This document shows positions 35,101-44,289 of a DNA stretch of 64,000 nucleotides, piece by piece (position 1 is the stretch's first letter; every line of letters begins with the position of its first letter). The notes under the pieces are model-generated. The model ran no database searches and was not told where the DNA came from. It saw nothing but the letters and a program-made list of their open reading frames with translations. A program made the translations under genes and the position numbers. This DNA comes from Carnegiea gigantea. Lineage: Eukaryota > Streptophyta > Magnoliopsida > Caryophyllales > Cactaceae. The stretch is taken from assembly GCA_029747015.1 (NCBI GenBank), contig JAKOGI010000186.1, forward strand, positions 207,501 through 271,500, in the 5' to 3' direction.

Positions 35101-35996
35101 CGACACCTGAATCCAGCGGCTCATATGTTGAAAACCAATTCCTGTGGAGACGCATATGATAAGTGCAGCCGGAATCCATAACCCACTCAGTAGCACCTCT
35201 GCTATCGATTGTGGTGACTAATAAGACATCACCATCTGACCCAGAGTCAACAACTATAGCTTCAGTAGATTGACCGTTTTTCTCTTTCCGTTCCTTCTTG
35301 TTCTTCAGTTTGTAACATTCCGCGACCAGATGCCCTGACTTTCTGCAGTTCTTGTAGAATTTGCCGGATTTACGGCCTTTCGACTTCGATCTGGAGTTTC
35401 TCTTGTTTGTACCCTCCTTTTCAGAGGATCTTCCTCTTACAAACAAACCTTCTACTTTGTCATCCGAACGCACTTCAAGATCAAACTTTTCTTTGGATAG
35501 TAAGTTAGACTTATCATCCTCAAATGATAAAGTGTCGTTGCTGCTATACAATAAAATTTCCTTGAAGTGTTTATAGGAGGAGGGCAAAGAGACAACCATC
35601 AATATAGCCTTATCTTCATCCTCAATCTTTACATCTAAACTTTCAAAATCAACAATAATTGAATTAAAATCGTTTAGATGTTTTTGAACATGAGTACCTT
35701 CTGCCATCTTGAAAGTATACAACCTTTCCTTTAATTGGATCTTGTTGGTGAGACTTTTCGTCATGTAGAGTTCCTCCAGCCGAATCCAAAGACCCACTGC
35801 AATTGTTTTATCAAGCACATCTCGCATGACATGTGGCGCTAAGCACAACTGTATGGCCGAAAGTGCCTTTTCCTCCAGTTCTTCCTATTCGTAGTCCGTC
35901 AAAGAACCACGCTTTTTCTTTTTCTGTTTCTGTTCCGCCCATTGTTCTTCTGTCATCGTACTGGGTTTTGTATGACATCTTGAGAGATCCTTCCAC
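32146..35996 (-). pseudogene. copia III gag-pol, broken
   Basis: Read on the minus strand, gag and protease occupy the longest open stretch (35848-34781). It has gag text such as HVQKHLNDFNSIIVDFESLD, a CCHC knuckle (CRKSGHLVAEC) and a protease core VMDSGCTYHM. Integrase follows (34588-34223, including QQNGVTERINRTLLERARCM), then the integrase tail (34124-33732, LGYTSESKGYRLW), reverse transcriptase pieces (33422-33231, LEQVDIKTAFLHGELEEEIY; 32882-32451) and RNase H (32484-32146, TSENPTDILTKSLP). The pieces are separated by stops and frameshifts, and the YVDD region (about 33120) is no longer in a continuous frame. The element is inactive. Confidence 0.88.
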
Positions 35997-36121
35997 AACC
36001 CATGTTGAATAAGAATCGCTCTCATCTGCACTTTTCAGAAACTGAAATTAATCTTTCCATCAAACTTTTGAATATCAACCTTCATGATTGAAGACATCCT
36101 AAACCTCGCTCTAATACCACT

Positions 36122-36610
36122 TGTTAGAAATTACAGTAAACTAATTTCGGAAGCGTTAGGATGAACAATGTTAATCAAAAGTAAAACAACGATAACAAGA
36201 ACAATAAAAAACACCAAGATTTATATGGAAATCCAAAACGGGAGAAAACCACAGACGACGATGAGCGAAGAATCCACTATGAGATGGGAGAGTACAAAAC
36301 TGATCTCAGAACGATGTGCACTAGGAAGAGATCAAAAAGCGATTAGAAATCACTTAGAATGCTCTCTCACAAAACAGAAATAGCAAAACTTAAGCTCTTA
36401 TAGATGCTTGTATTTTTGTATTATTGGGATGATCTTTGGAGCCTAGGTTAGGCACTTTATATAGGGTTTAGAGGTACAAGGATGTAAAAAATCCTAGGAG
36501 CAACCCTAGCTGCCAGTACAACAAAATCCTAGCCACCCCGGTTCATAACCCAAACTCTTTGAAGCCCGTGGTAGATCTGCGGAGCTGATTTTGGGCCATT
36601 AAACCCAACA
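36122..36610 (-). repeat. copia III 5' LTR
   Basis: On the plus strand this 489-bp repeat runs from TGTTAGAAATTA to AAACCCAACA. It is next to the tRNA-Met-type primer site on its left and the ACTTC target duplication on its right. Confidence 0.92.
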
Positions 36611-37210
36611 ACTTCAAGTGTTATTTCAAATGATGGAAGATTTCGAGGATATGCCATGTTAGTAGATCTCGTAGAAATATACAGGTGTCAATAAGAGTAG
36701 AGTGGAGAACCTATCTCCTGGACTCACAGAAGTCCCAAAATTTAGCTTCCCGTTGTTAACGGTTTCTCTTTGGTTGATTCTTTTGGTGTAGGGAAGTTAA
36801 TCTATTTGTTCGCTTGTCTTTAATTGCACTGGTATTTGCTCGTTGTCATTCTTTGTGGATATACCTTTCCCCCTTCTGCCATCACACAAGATCATTAATA
36901 GTAACTCGTCCTCATGTTAATGCTTACTTCCTGGATAAGTAGTCTAGTCTTTCTCTTTGAGCTCTGCATTGTCAACCACATATCCAATTAATTGTGGGCA
37001 TTCTGTTTGTTTTTTGACTACTGCATTTACGTATACTTTGCTTCCTTCGAATTGTTAGTTGATCTTTGGTGAACTGGAAATGATTAAGCCTCAATGTGGT
37101 TGTCATATTTGCAAGGTGCACAGGGGTTTAGTTGGAGGATTCATGGACAAAAATAATGAGAGAGGAAACGAGGTTGTAGCTTGGGATAGTGTTGAGCTTA
37201 ATGATGCTTC

Positions 37211-38200
37211 ACAGCTTCAGGCCATAATTTGGGGGTGGGGGGTCTTGGAGTCCTAATGATTACAACTATGCTTCATTAAATTTTAGAACAAACTAGGGAA
37301 CATAAATAAACACACCCAAATCACAAAGGAAAGAAAATCTAACTATACATGGCCCTAGCTCCACTGGTGCTAACTAATGATGGTTCGCCTCCTCATCTTC
37401 ATCACCACTGTCATCTTCCTCTTCACCCTTCTCATCACAAGATTCACCAGCAGTATCATCATCATCACCATTGTCATCATAATCTTCATTATTCTCATCC
37501 TCACCATCATCACCACCACCACCATTGTTATTGCCAACCTCCAATCCCCACTCCTCCCTTCCCCTTGTTGGGCATCAGGATTGCCCCCATCCCGCCGTAG
37601 CATGCGTTGTTCAGCTTGGTTGAGTTGATCTTCATCATGCACAAAGCCGCCGGGGCGAGGAGGAGGCAACTCCATGGATGAAGCTATCTCCTTAGCAATG
37701 TTCTCATTTTCACTAGCCATTTCAAGTAAGCTAATTTGTTTTCTAACTAGAAAAAGTGTGGAGAGGGGAAGGGTTTTAGTTGTGAAAGAGAAGATCTCTC
37801 TACTAGTTATATACAGGCAGTGAAAAGCTCCCATAGCAATTTGATCATAATCATAACCTTTCATTTCTAGAGTTGATTCATCCTCACCATACAAAAATAT
37901 CATGCATCTTTTGAGTAAGCTAAAGCATGCAATAGAGGTTCATAATAGTATACGTATGAAGTATGTATGAAACACTTAGATCATAATCTTAGCATTTCAT
38001 TTCTAGAGTTGGTTCGTCCTCACCATACAAAATATCATGCATTTTTGAGTAGAAAAAGCTAAAGCATGCAAGATGATGAGCAAATAATTAGAGGTTCACA
38101 ATAGTATATCCGTGAAGCATGTAATGTTTTATTTATGGAAAAAAAATAAACAAGAGTAGCAGCAAATTGTTATATGCATTGAAGCAAATGAGTATAACAA
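37211..38200. other. non-ABCE insert between ABCE B3 and the RhoGAP 3' flank
   Basis: Similarity to ABCE ends at about 37208, and similarity to the copy C downstream flank begins at about 38200. The DNA between has no counterpart elsewhere in the window and includes the acidic-tail ORF. About 37900-38130 contains a local direct repeat (TCATTTCTAGAGTTG and TCCTCACCATACAAAA each occur twice). Confidence 0.5.
37375..37720 (-). pseudogene. unrecognised frameshifted ORF with an acidic C-terminal tail
   Basis: On the minus strand an ATG at about 37720 opens MASENENIAKEIASSMELPP and continues through QLNQAEQRMLRRDGG. After about 57 codons this frame turns into an implausible M/V/R-rich run. In the neighbouring frame the same DNA reads WGLEVGNNNGGGGDDGEDEN and continues as a D/E/G-rich tail to CEANHH-like coding and a TAG at 37375. 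The simplest reading is one protein with an acidic tail, broken by a one-base change near 37550-37570. Acidic tails of this sort occur in many unrelated proteins, and I do not recognise the family. No intron or homologue is visible nearby. Confidence 0.4.
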
Positions 38201-39197
38201 ATACATTCCTATCACTGATCGAATATTTGAACATTTAATGCTAAACTGAACGAGATTGAAAAGGAGGCAGATCATGCCAACAGGATGGTCCACAACGGAG
38301 TGAGACTAAGTCTCTAAGGCTGGGGGGGGGGGGGGGGGACTAAGCAACTAATGGGGGTTGGTATTAGGAACTCAGGGTTAGAAATTGGAGGGTTGACATT
38401 AGATTTGTAAAATTTTAGATTTGAATTTTAATGATTTATCAAAATAGTTGGATTAGATTGGAAAATCAGATATGATTATTTTTTCTTGGATTCAAATATT
38501 TTATTTCAGATCCAAATTGGATTATTCTGCTTCGAATCGGATCAAATGTGCTTCGAAGTTGGATGTAATTGACATCCTACACATGAAATAACATTATTTT
38601 TCATAGGTACGAGAACTTGGTGAAAATAAAGAGCTTTCAAGATCCCAACCAAAAAAAAAAAAACTGGGAGACTTGGGTCCGAAGGACTAATATAATTCGA
38701 GTTTCATGTACACTCACTACGAATTAATTGTTAAAAGCCTGCTAATCAATTCATAACATTATTTATGGATCAATTAAAGGTGTTTGATTGGATCGAACTA
38801 TTTTCGTAGCATAAAAGTCAATGTAGAATGAAAAGCTAATCAGCTTGCATTCAAGCAGGTGAAATGCGAGCATAATATGGATCAAGCCTCATTAGGCAAG
38901 TTTGAGGGAGAATGAAAATTATGCATCTGACAATCTTGCCAGCAACAATGCTCCAAGTAGAACACACAAGCAAAGTATTGCAATACTCATACTTCCAATC
39001 AAACGCAGCAAGGAACATATTTGTCCAAGATACCAGCAAACTCCAGCTCCCTTGAACAGTTAAAGAGGGCAAACGAGAACACAGAAACCAAACAAAACTT
39101 CTGATTAAACTGACAATGTGATTACGTACAGCAAATCACAATTCGAACTTCATCAACCCAACCCTGTATTCTTACATGCAAAAGTAGCTGGTTGCTT
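38201..39197. other. 3' flank of RhoGAP copy 1, duplicated at 59.5-61.3 kb
   Basis: Non-coding DNA matches the flank of copy 2, for example AAGGAGGCAGATCA at about 38262 and 59596, and GAACATATTTGTCCAAGATA at about 39013 and 61130. An open frame at 38851-39072 and its counterpart at 60964-61155 share a TNMFLAAFDWK-like stretch but then diverge in length and frame, so they are probably 3' untranslated sequence. A poly-G run lies at about 38321-38338. Confidence 0.6.
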
Positions 39198-39604
39198 TAT
39201 CCCCAGTGCGAACGACAGTGCATGTATCTCCACACTGTTTCATTAGCATCGGTGAAAATGGCATTGTGGTGCTCTATGAGACATCGAATAACCTCAACAG
39301 CAGCGTAATCAATTGGCAGGCCATCATCCAAAGGGAATGGTGATGAAGAGTCTTCATCTTCACTATCCTAGCAAAAACAGAAGAAGAAATTCATCAAAAG
39401 AAAGGCACCTGCTCCAAGAAGCACAATTCAAGCCTATGGTTAGCCAACCAACCAAAATTTTCAGTGAATAACGCAAAACCACAAGTACAGTATCATGTTT
39501 CTCAGTTTTATTTGGCACCAATTAGTGAAGTTGAATATACCGGTAGAACCTTCTAATGAGTTAAGGTTCACCGTATTTTATGAAGTTAATGCCAAATCTA
39601 GGAG

Positions 39605-41300
39605 ACGTCTGCTTCATCAATCACAGTTTCCAGATTATGACTAGACTAGATGATGTGTCCTCATGTTTTATTCCAGAAAATCGATTCTGGTAAGCATTCT
39701 CCAACGTACTTCCCCCCCCCCCCCCCCCGCAAAAAAAAAACAAAAAAACTAAAGAAAAGAAAATACTGAGAGTTGCAAAGTAGAAAGCAAAAATCTGATG
39801 TCTATGTCTGAATAACAGGGTACTAACCAAGCAAATCCCACATGGTATAATTAGTGGCAGAAGCACTCTTATTCTTGGTTAGACTATTAGAGTCACGATG
39901 CCAAGACTGCCTACAGAAGTCCAGCCTCCGTCCCGCCTGCCAGATAATAACAGATGCCATTTGCTCTGGAAAACTTTGAGCATCCATCTGCAGTGTTCAA
40001 CAGAAAATCAAATTGAATATCAACTTCAGAAAAACAATCAACAATATCGTGTTTCAACTGAATGAAGATTGGCTGGTTCACTACAGTCACTCAGCGAGTT
40101 TCAGACAATTCTACACTACATGACATAATGTGTGCACAAAATTCAAGAGTTAAAGCAGCATTCAGTAAAAAAGAGCGAGAGAAAGTAAGCTAAGAACTGA
40201 AGTAACTGAACTACACAACTTTACAAGTAATCACCAGGTGTAAGCACCGTGACAGATGAGAACCATGCAAAAACGTATATGAAAGAAATACCAGAGCAAA
40301 AGAAGGGAAAAGAGTTGCTAACGTATTTTGAACTCATTTAAAATGCATCAGTATTACTCTCAGGGTCACATGAATGTGACAAGAAACTGGTAGAGTAAGA
40401 AAATGAAAAGAAATAGAGAACATTAGAGACAACAAAGTCAAGAATCGCTCAATGACTATGCTGTTGAAACACTCATAACTAATACTAGCAAAGCCATGTA
40501 TGGCACTGCAGGAGCAGTCAGGCCTGAATGCTTAGCCACAATATATCAACAACAATTCCCAACAACCCCCACCCCGGGCGGCCGCAACAGAAATCCCAGG
40601 TGGTAACACATTTTGACCTCATTAAAAATGCATTGTTATTACTCTCAGGGTAATATGAATGTCAGCAGAAACTAGTTATCTATTGACTAAGAGACCTCTG
40701 CTTCATCAATCACAGTTTCTAGATTATGCCTGGACTAGATGCTGTGTGCCCATGACTTCAAGAACAATCAGCAATGCCATGTTTCAACTAAATGTAGACA
40801 GGGCTGTTCATTACAGCGACTCAGTGTGTTTCAGTTATACCCTACATGACATAATGTGTGCGCAAAATTGAAGAATTAAAGCAGTATTCAGCAAAAAAAG
40901 AGCCAGAGAAAGTAGGATAAAGACGGAACTAACTGGACTGCAAAACTTTACCAGTAATCAGACTACCAGACAGAGGAACCACAACCGATGAGAACTATAA
41001 GAAAATAAGTATGAAAGAATTAGCAGAGCAAAAGAAGGGAATAGAGTTGCTAACACATTTTGATATCATTTAAAATGAATGCATCAGTACTACTCGTGGG
41101 TAATATGAATGTGACAAGAAAATGCTAACTAATGAAGTCAGAGAAATAGAGAACAACAGAAATAACAAACTCAAGAATTGCTTAATGAGCATGCTGTTGC
41201 AACACTCATTGCTAAAACTAGCAAAGCCATGCATGACGGTATGAATTATGAAAGCAGTCTGCTCTGCATGCTTAGCCACAATATATGAGCAACAATTCCC
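39605..41300 (-). repeat. intragenic tandem duplication in RhoGAP copy 1 introns 7-8
   Basis: DNA from intron 8 through exon 8 into intron 7 (about 39605-40580) is followed by a second, exon-less version (about 40690-41300). Shared words include CTGCTTCATCAATCACAGTTT (about 39610 and 40689), ACATGACATAATGTGTGC (about 40119 and 40845) and ATGCTTAGCCACAATATAT (about 40529 and 41268). A partial third match lies at about 40600-40670. RhoGAP copy 2 has only one version, so the duplication is specific to copy 1. Confidence 0.75.
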
Positions 41301-42628
41301 TCCCCCCCCCCCCCCCCCCCGGGGGCAGCAGGAGGTCCACGGCAGAAGTCCCAGATTATCAGTAATGTAGAATGCTTTGTTTCCACAAGCAAAACCAAAT
41401 TTTCGGTTCTCCATAGATTGTCTGTGAGTGTGAATATTGACCCCTGCGCGCCCCACACCAAAAAAAAAAAAAAAAAAACACACACACACTACCACACACA
41501 TCTTCACAAAAGCAGTCTTTAGTAACTCCACTCCATTTCTCATGGTACAGAAACAGAAATATGCAGAGAGCACACCCCTACAGGTCACAGACACAATTAC
41601 ACCCACCGCCTGCAACCATGCACACAAGAGTCCAGGCATTGAATGTGTTGACTGAAAGACAATGGTTCCATTCGCACCTTGTTAAGCAGTGATTTTTGAC
41701 TAACACGAAGCAGGCATGCTGCAACGAACTCTAGGTTCTTGTAATTCACAGTAGCAAGCCTCTTCAGTACATTCCTCAAAACATTTATGCTCACTTCTAA
41801 ACTCATCATAAAGCTCCATTGTGGCTAGCAGCTCAGGAAGGCTTGCAAGGTATCACTTCATCAGAGCAGACATTTCGTGCCTTCTGGCATCAATGCCTTG
41901 GGCTCTGAAATTCAAAATGTCAACAAATGAGCTAGAAAACCAGGTAATATTTCTGCCAAACCATGTAGAAAGAAGTAACTGAACCTTGGTTGCACAATGC
42001 AACCCGTTGCTGAATAGCCTTCTCATCCCCTCCACTTTAAACAAATAAGGAGAGCGGAGGCCTACACAAAGAGAGCTGTAAACAATTCGATTCAGTTCAG
42101 AAGGTGAGAGTTATACATAAAATAAAACAGAAGTCACACTGCTATGATTCGATGCAATGAGATAATACATACATCTGCCCAGATTCTGCTGAACAAGCCC
42201 GCTATACAGTTGCCGTTGCACAGTCATCTCTATTACAACTCCAAACACTGCAGATATCGCATTAATACCAGTATATCACAGAATGCTCGAAAAGAATTGG
42301 AGCAGACTAAAGTGCAGTCGGCTTTTTCAAGGTTAAAAAAGATCATGCTAATCATAAAACGAAAGAGTACCTTACTAACTTTGGTAGTTATCTAAATAAT
42401 TCAACAGAAACGAAGGAGAGAAAGTCACAGGATGGAAAACATAAAACATAAAATAAAGTTGAACAATAATCTTGACACACAATTTTTAAAAGACCCCTAA
42501 ATTTTCCTCCACAGTCCTACTCGCCAGCTTACAAAGCCATCGGCTGACGAGGGATACATCGGCATTGGATTGGGAAGAATGAAAGACAACATAATGACCG
42601 GCAACTATTCAGGTTAGATCATATCATG

Positions 42629-42750
42629 GATTCAAAATGTGGCCGATTCACGAGATTTCACCACAATAAGGAGTGCGATTTCTGCATTAGAGCGATTTTT
42701 CCATATCGCGACCGAAACCGCAATCGCGATCAAAACCGCATTTTGAATAC
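42629..42750. mobile_element. MITE-like element in RhoGAP copy 1 intron 4
   Basis: About 122 bases have inverted ends GGATTCAAAATGTGG and, on the right, CCGCATTTTGAATAC. The CpG-rich interior contains TATCGCGACCGAAACCGC. It shares its left end with the element at 9649-9810. Confidence 0.6.
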
Positions 42751-43601
42751 TTGGATCATGTAACTTGTAAAACCGTTGAAAGTCAAGACAAACATTACCA
42801 TCAGTGCTTGCAACACCTTGCAAGGGAAAAACAGATAAAGATAAAAACCTGAACCCCTGCCGAAGAATGGGAGATGAAATTCAACTAGAAATCAAGGACA
42901 TATACCTTCTGCACCTTTCAGTATCTGATAGAATACTTTTGCTTCTTTTTGCAGTTCCATTTGCCACCTGAGGAAATTACCATCGAATAAAACATCGATC
43001 ACCTCGAAGTGACAAATTGACGTCCAGCATGCAAAATGTTCCAGTGTACTAAAACCACCTTCTATGCATTCAAGAGGGACACCTGGTAAAAGAAGCTGAC
43101 ATAAAAGGATTCATAACGATTATCTCAGTTAGAGTCGTACGCCATATCTAAGTCAGGTAGGAAATAAAATGAATAAATCAGGTTTCATAAAGTGGGAGTC
43201 TTCCAGCTTGAAGCAGTTACTGTCCAGGCCGCATATATATTAACAACGGATCATGCTCAGGACTCATTAGTTTTACACGCTGGGTCTCCAGTTAAACTCC
43301 AAGGGAACAGTACTGGCATCTGCGAATGGGATATGATATTCATTACCTAAGCTTGATAGCATTCGATGACAAGTATAAACAAGCAACATATTTGAGTTAT
43401 TATATAGCCATGGCAATGTCAGACAAAAAAAATATGAAGTCCTCATACCTCCTCAACTTTTGTCTTTCCTAGAGCAACCTTGTCCTTAGTCGCTGAAAAT
43501 CCTTTCCTCAAGACACAGCTGGTTGAAGCAGCAGCAGAAAGTAGTCGCTCCTGCATAGCAGTTTAGTAGCAGGGTGCTGGAAAAGTGACCATTTACCCTT
43601 T

Positions 43602-44064
43602 GGGTCTGTTTGGATGGGGAGTAAGGAGGACCAGAGGGGAGTAAGGGAAGGTGAATACGCCTTTTTATTCATGGTTGGGAGTAAGAAAAGGAGGAAAAGG
43701 AGGAGTTAAGGAGAATAATTCTTACTTTCCTTTACTCTCCTCAATTCTTCATTTTTTTACACTTTAAAATGGAGTGTAAAGAGGAGTAAAGAGGAATAAA
43801 AAGAAGTAGTTTATATATTTACTCCCATAATTTTAAATATAAGATATTGTAATTTATTTAGTAAGGATATATACATCAATTCTTTTACTCATTCTTATTT
43901 ACTTTTATATTCTTTCAAATAAAAATTAATCCTTACTCTCCTTAAACTTCCAAATAAGAATGAGCAATTTATTTTTATTTACTCTCTCTTACTCCTACTC
44001 CTCTAATCCTCCTTACGCTTATTTACTTTTACTCCTTCAGCTTACTCTCCTCCCAAACGGACCC
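43602..44064. mobile_element. MITE inserted in RhoGAP copy 1 exon 2
   Basis: About 463 bases have inverted ends GGGTCTGTTTGGATGGGGAG and, on the right reverse complemented, GGGTCCGTTTGGGAGGAGAG. The interior is a loose purine/pyrimidine asymmetric repeat (GGAGTAAAGAGGAATAAA). The word ACCCTT borders both sides, either as a target duplication or as part of the ends; the two readings overlap by a few bases. The coding text resumes on the far side (WSLFQHPATK, then MQERLLSAAA), so it landed inside a coding exon. Confidence 0.75.
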
Positions 44065-44289
44065 TTGACCGCTGAGCCTCAGCCAATCCGCTCAGCCATA
44101 TCAACCGCACTCTCTTTTGCATCTCTGGCCAGCTTCCTTAAGCTTGACCCCTGCATCATAGTGTTGATCACCGTCACTCCAGAGACAACCGTACTTCAAA
44201 TACATTGAATGTCAGTCTAAAATAGAACAGAGTCTACCTGAAGTGGAGAAGAACCCAGTGGCCTTGCCCTGCAACTGAGGGGAAATCAT

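Larger units (their letters stand above)
31591..36610 (-). mobile_element. Ty1/copia element III with both LTRs and target duplication
   Basis: LTRs of 489 bp at 31591-32079 and 36122-36610 are flanked by the 5-bp duplication ACTTC (31586-31590 and 36611-36615). Coding is on the minus strand. The primer-binding site TGGTATTAGAGC (36119-36108) lies just inside the right LTR, so the right LTR is the 5' one. The LTRs differ at roughly fifty positions by eye (about 10%), many of them C/T or G/A transitions, which implies an old insertion. The element sits in the intron 5-like part of ABCE remnant B3. Confidence 0.93.
30071..37210 (+). pseudogene. ABCE2 remnant B3 (leader to exon 6), split by copia III
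   Basis: The third remnant begins in the 5' leader (TAGGGTTTATTGGTGTAG, shared in type with copies A and C). Exon 1 (30147-30224) starts ATGGATGATCAGAGG but has lost about 28 bases covering the first cluster cysteines and shifts frame. Relics of exon 2 (about 30778-30846), exon 3 (about 30915-31020), exon 4 (about 31095-31208) and exon 5 (about 31290-31386) follow. A copia element then interrupts intron 5 at 31591-36610. Intron 5 resumes at 36616, and an exon 6 relic covers about 37079-37208, where similarity to ABCE stops abruptly. Exons 7-11 are missing. Confidence 0.85.
39198..44289 (-). pseudogene. RhoGAP-domain gene copy 1 (At5g61530-like), broken
   Basis: Minus-strand exons: 44289-44238 (starts MISPQLQGKATGFFSTSG), 44150-43449 (interrupted by a MITE), 42967-42906, an 18-nt microexon 42816-42799, 42247 to about 42151, 42061-41985, 41904-41678, 39987-39828 and 39367-39198. 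The order and text match the small plant RhoGAP family typified by At5g61530, which is predicted to stimulate GTP hydrolysis by ROP GTPases. Damage is extensive. Exon 2 has a frameshift after GVKLKEAGQ and the MITE. The exon 5 donor is lost (CATCG/AATCAT where copy 2 has CATCAG/GTCATT). Exon 7 has about an 18-base net deletion and an in-frame TGA at 41855-41853. The exon 9 acceptor region is rearranged. It faces ABCE remnant B3 tail to tail. Confidence 0.88.

Noticed and set aside
37349..37628. Plus-strand frames rich in histidine or isoleucine/threonine
   Set aside because: They are the complement of the GAT/GAG-rich acidic-tail coding on the minus strand.
38851..39072. Frame sharing TNMFLAAFDWK with a frame at 60964-61155
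   Set aside because: Similarity extends equally into clearly non-coding DNA and the two frames differ in length and ending, so it reflects paralogous 3' flank and not a conserved protein.
41293..41322. Long poly-C (and elsewhere poly-G and poly-A) runs as possible functional signals
   Set aside because: Such runs occur at many unrelated points (for example 23346, 29391, 39713, 62860) and are more likely slippage products or sequencing-length uncertainty.
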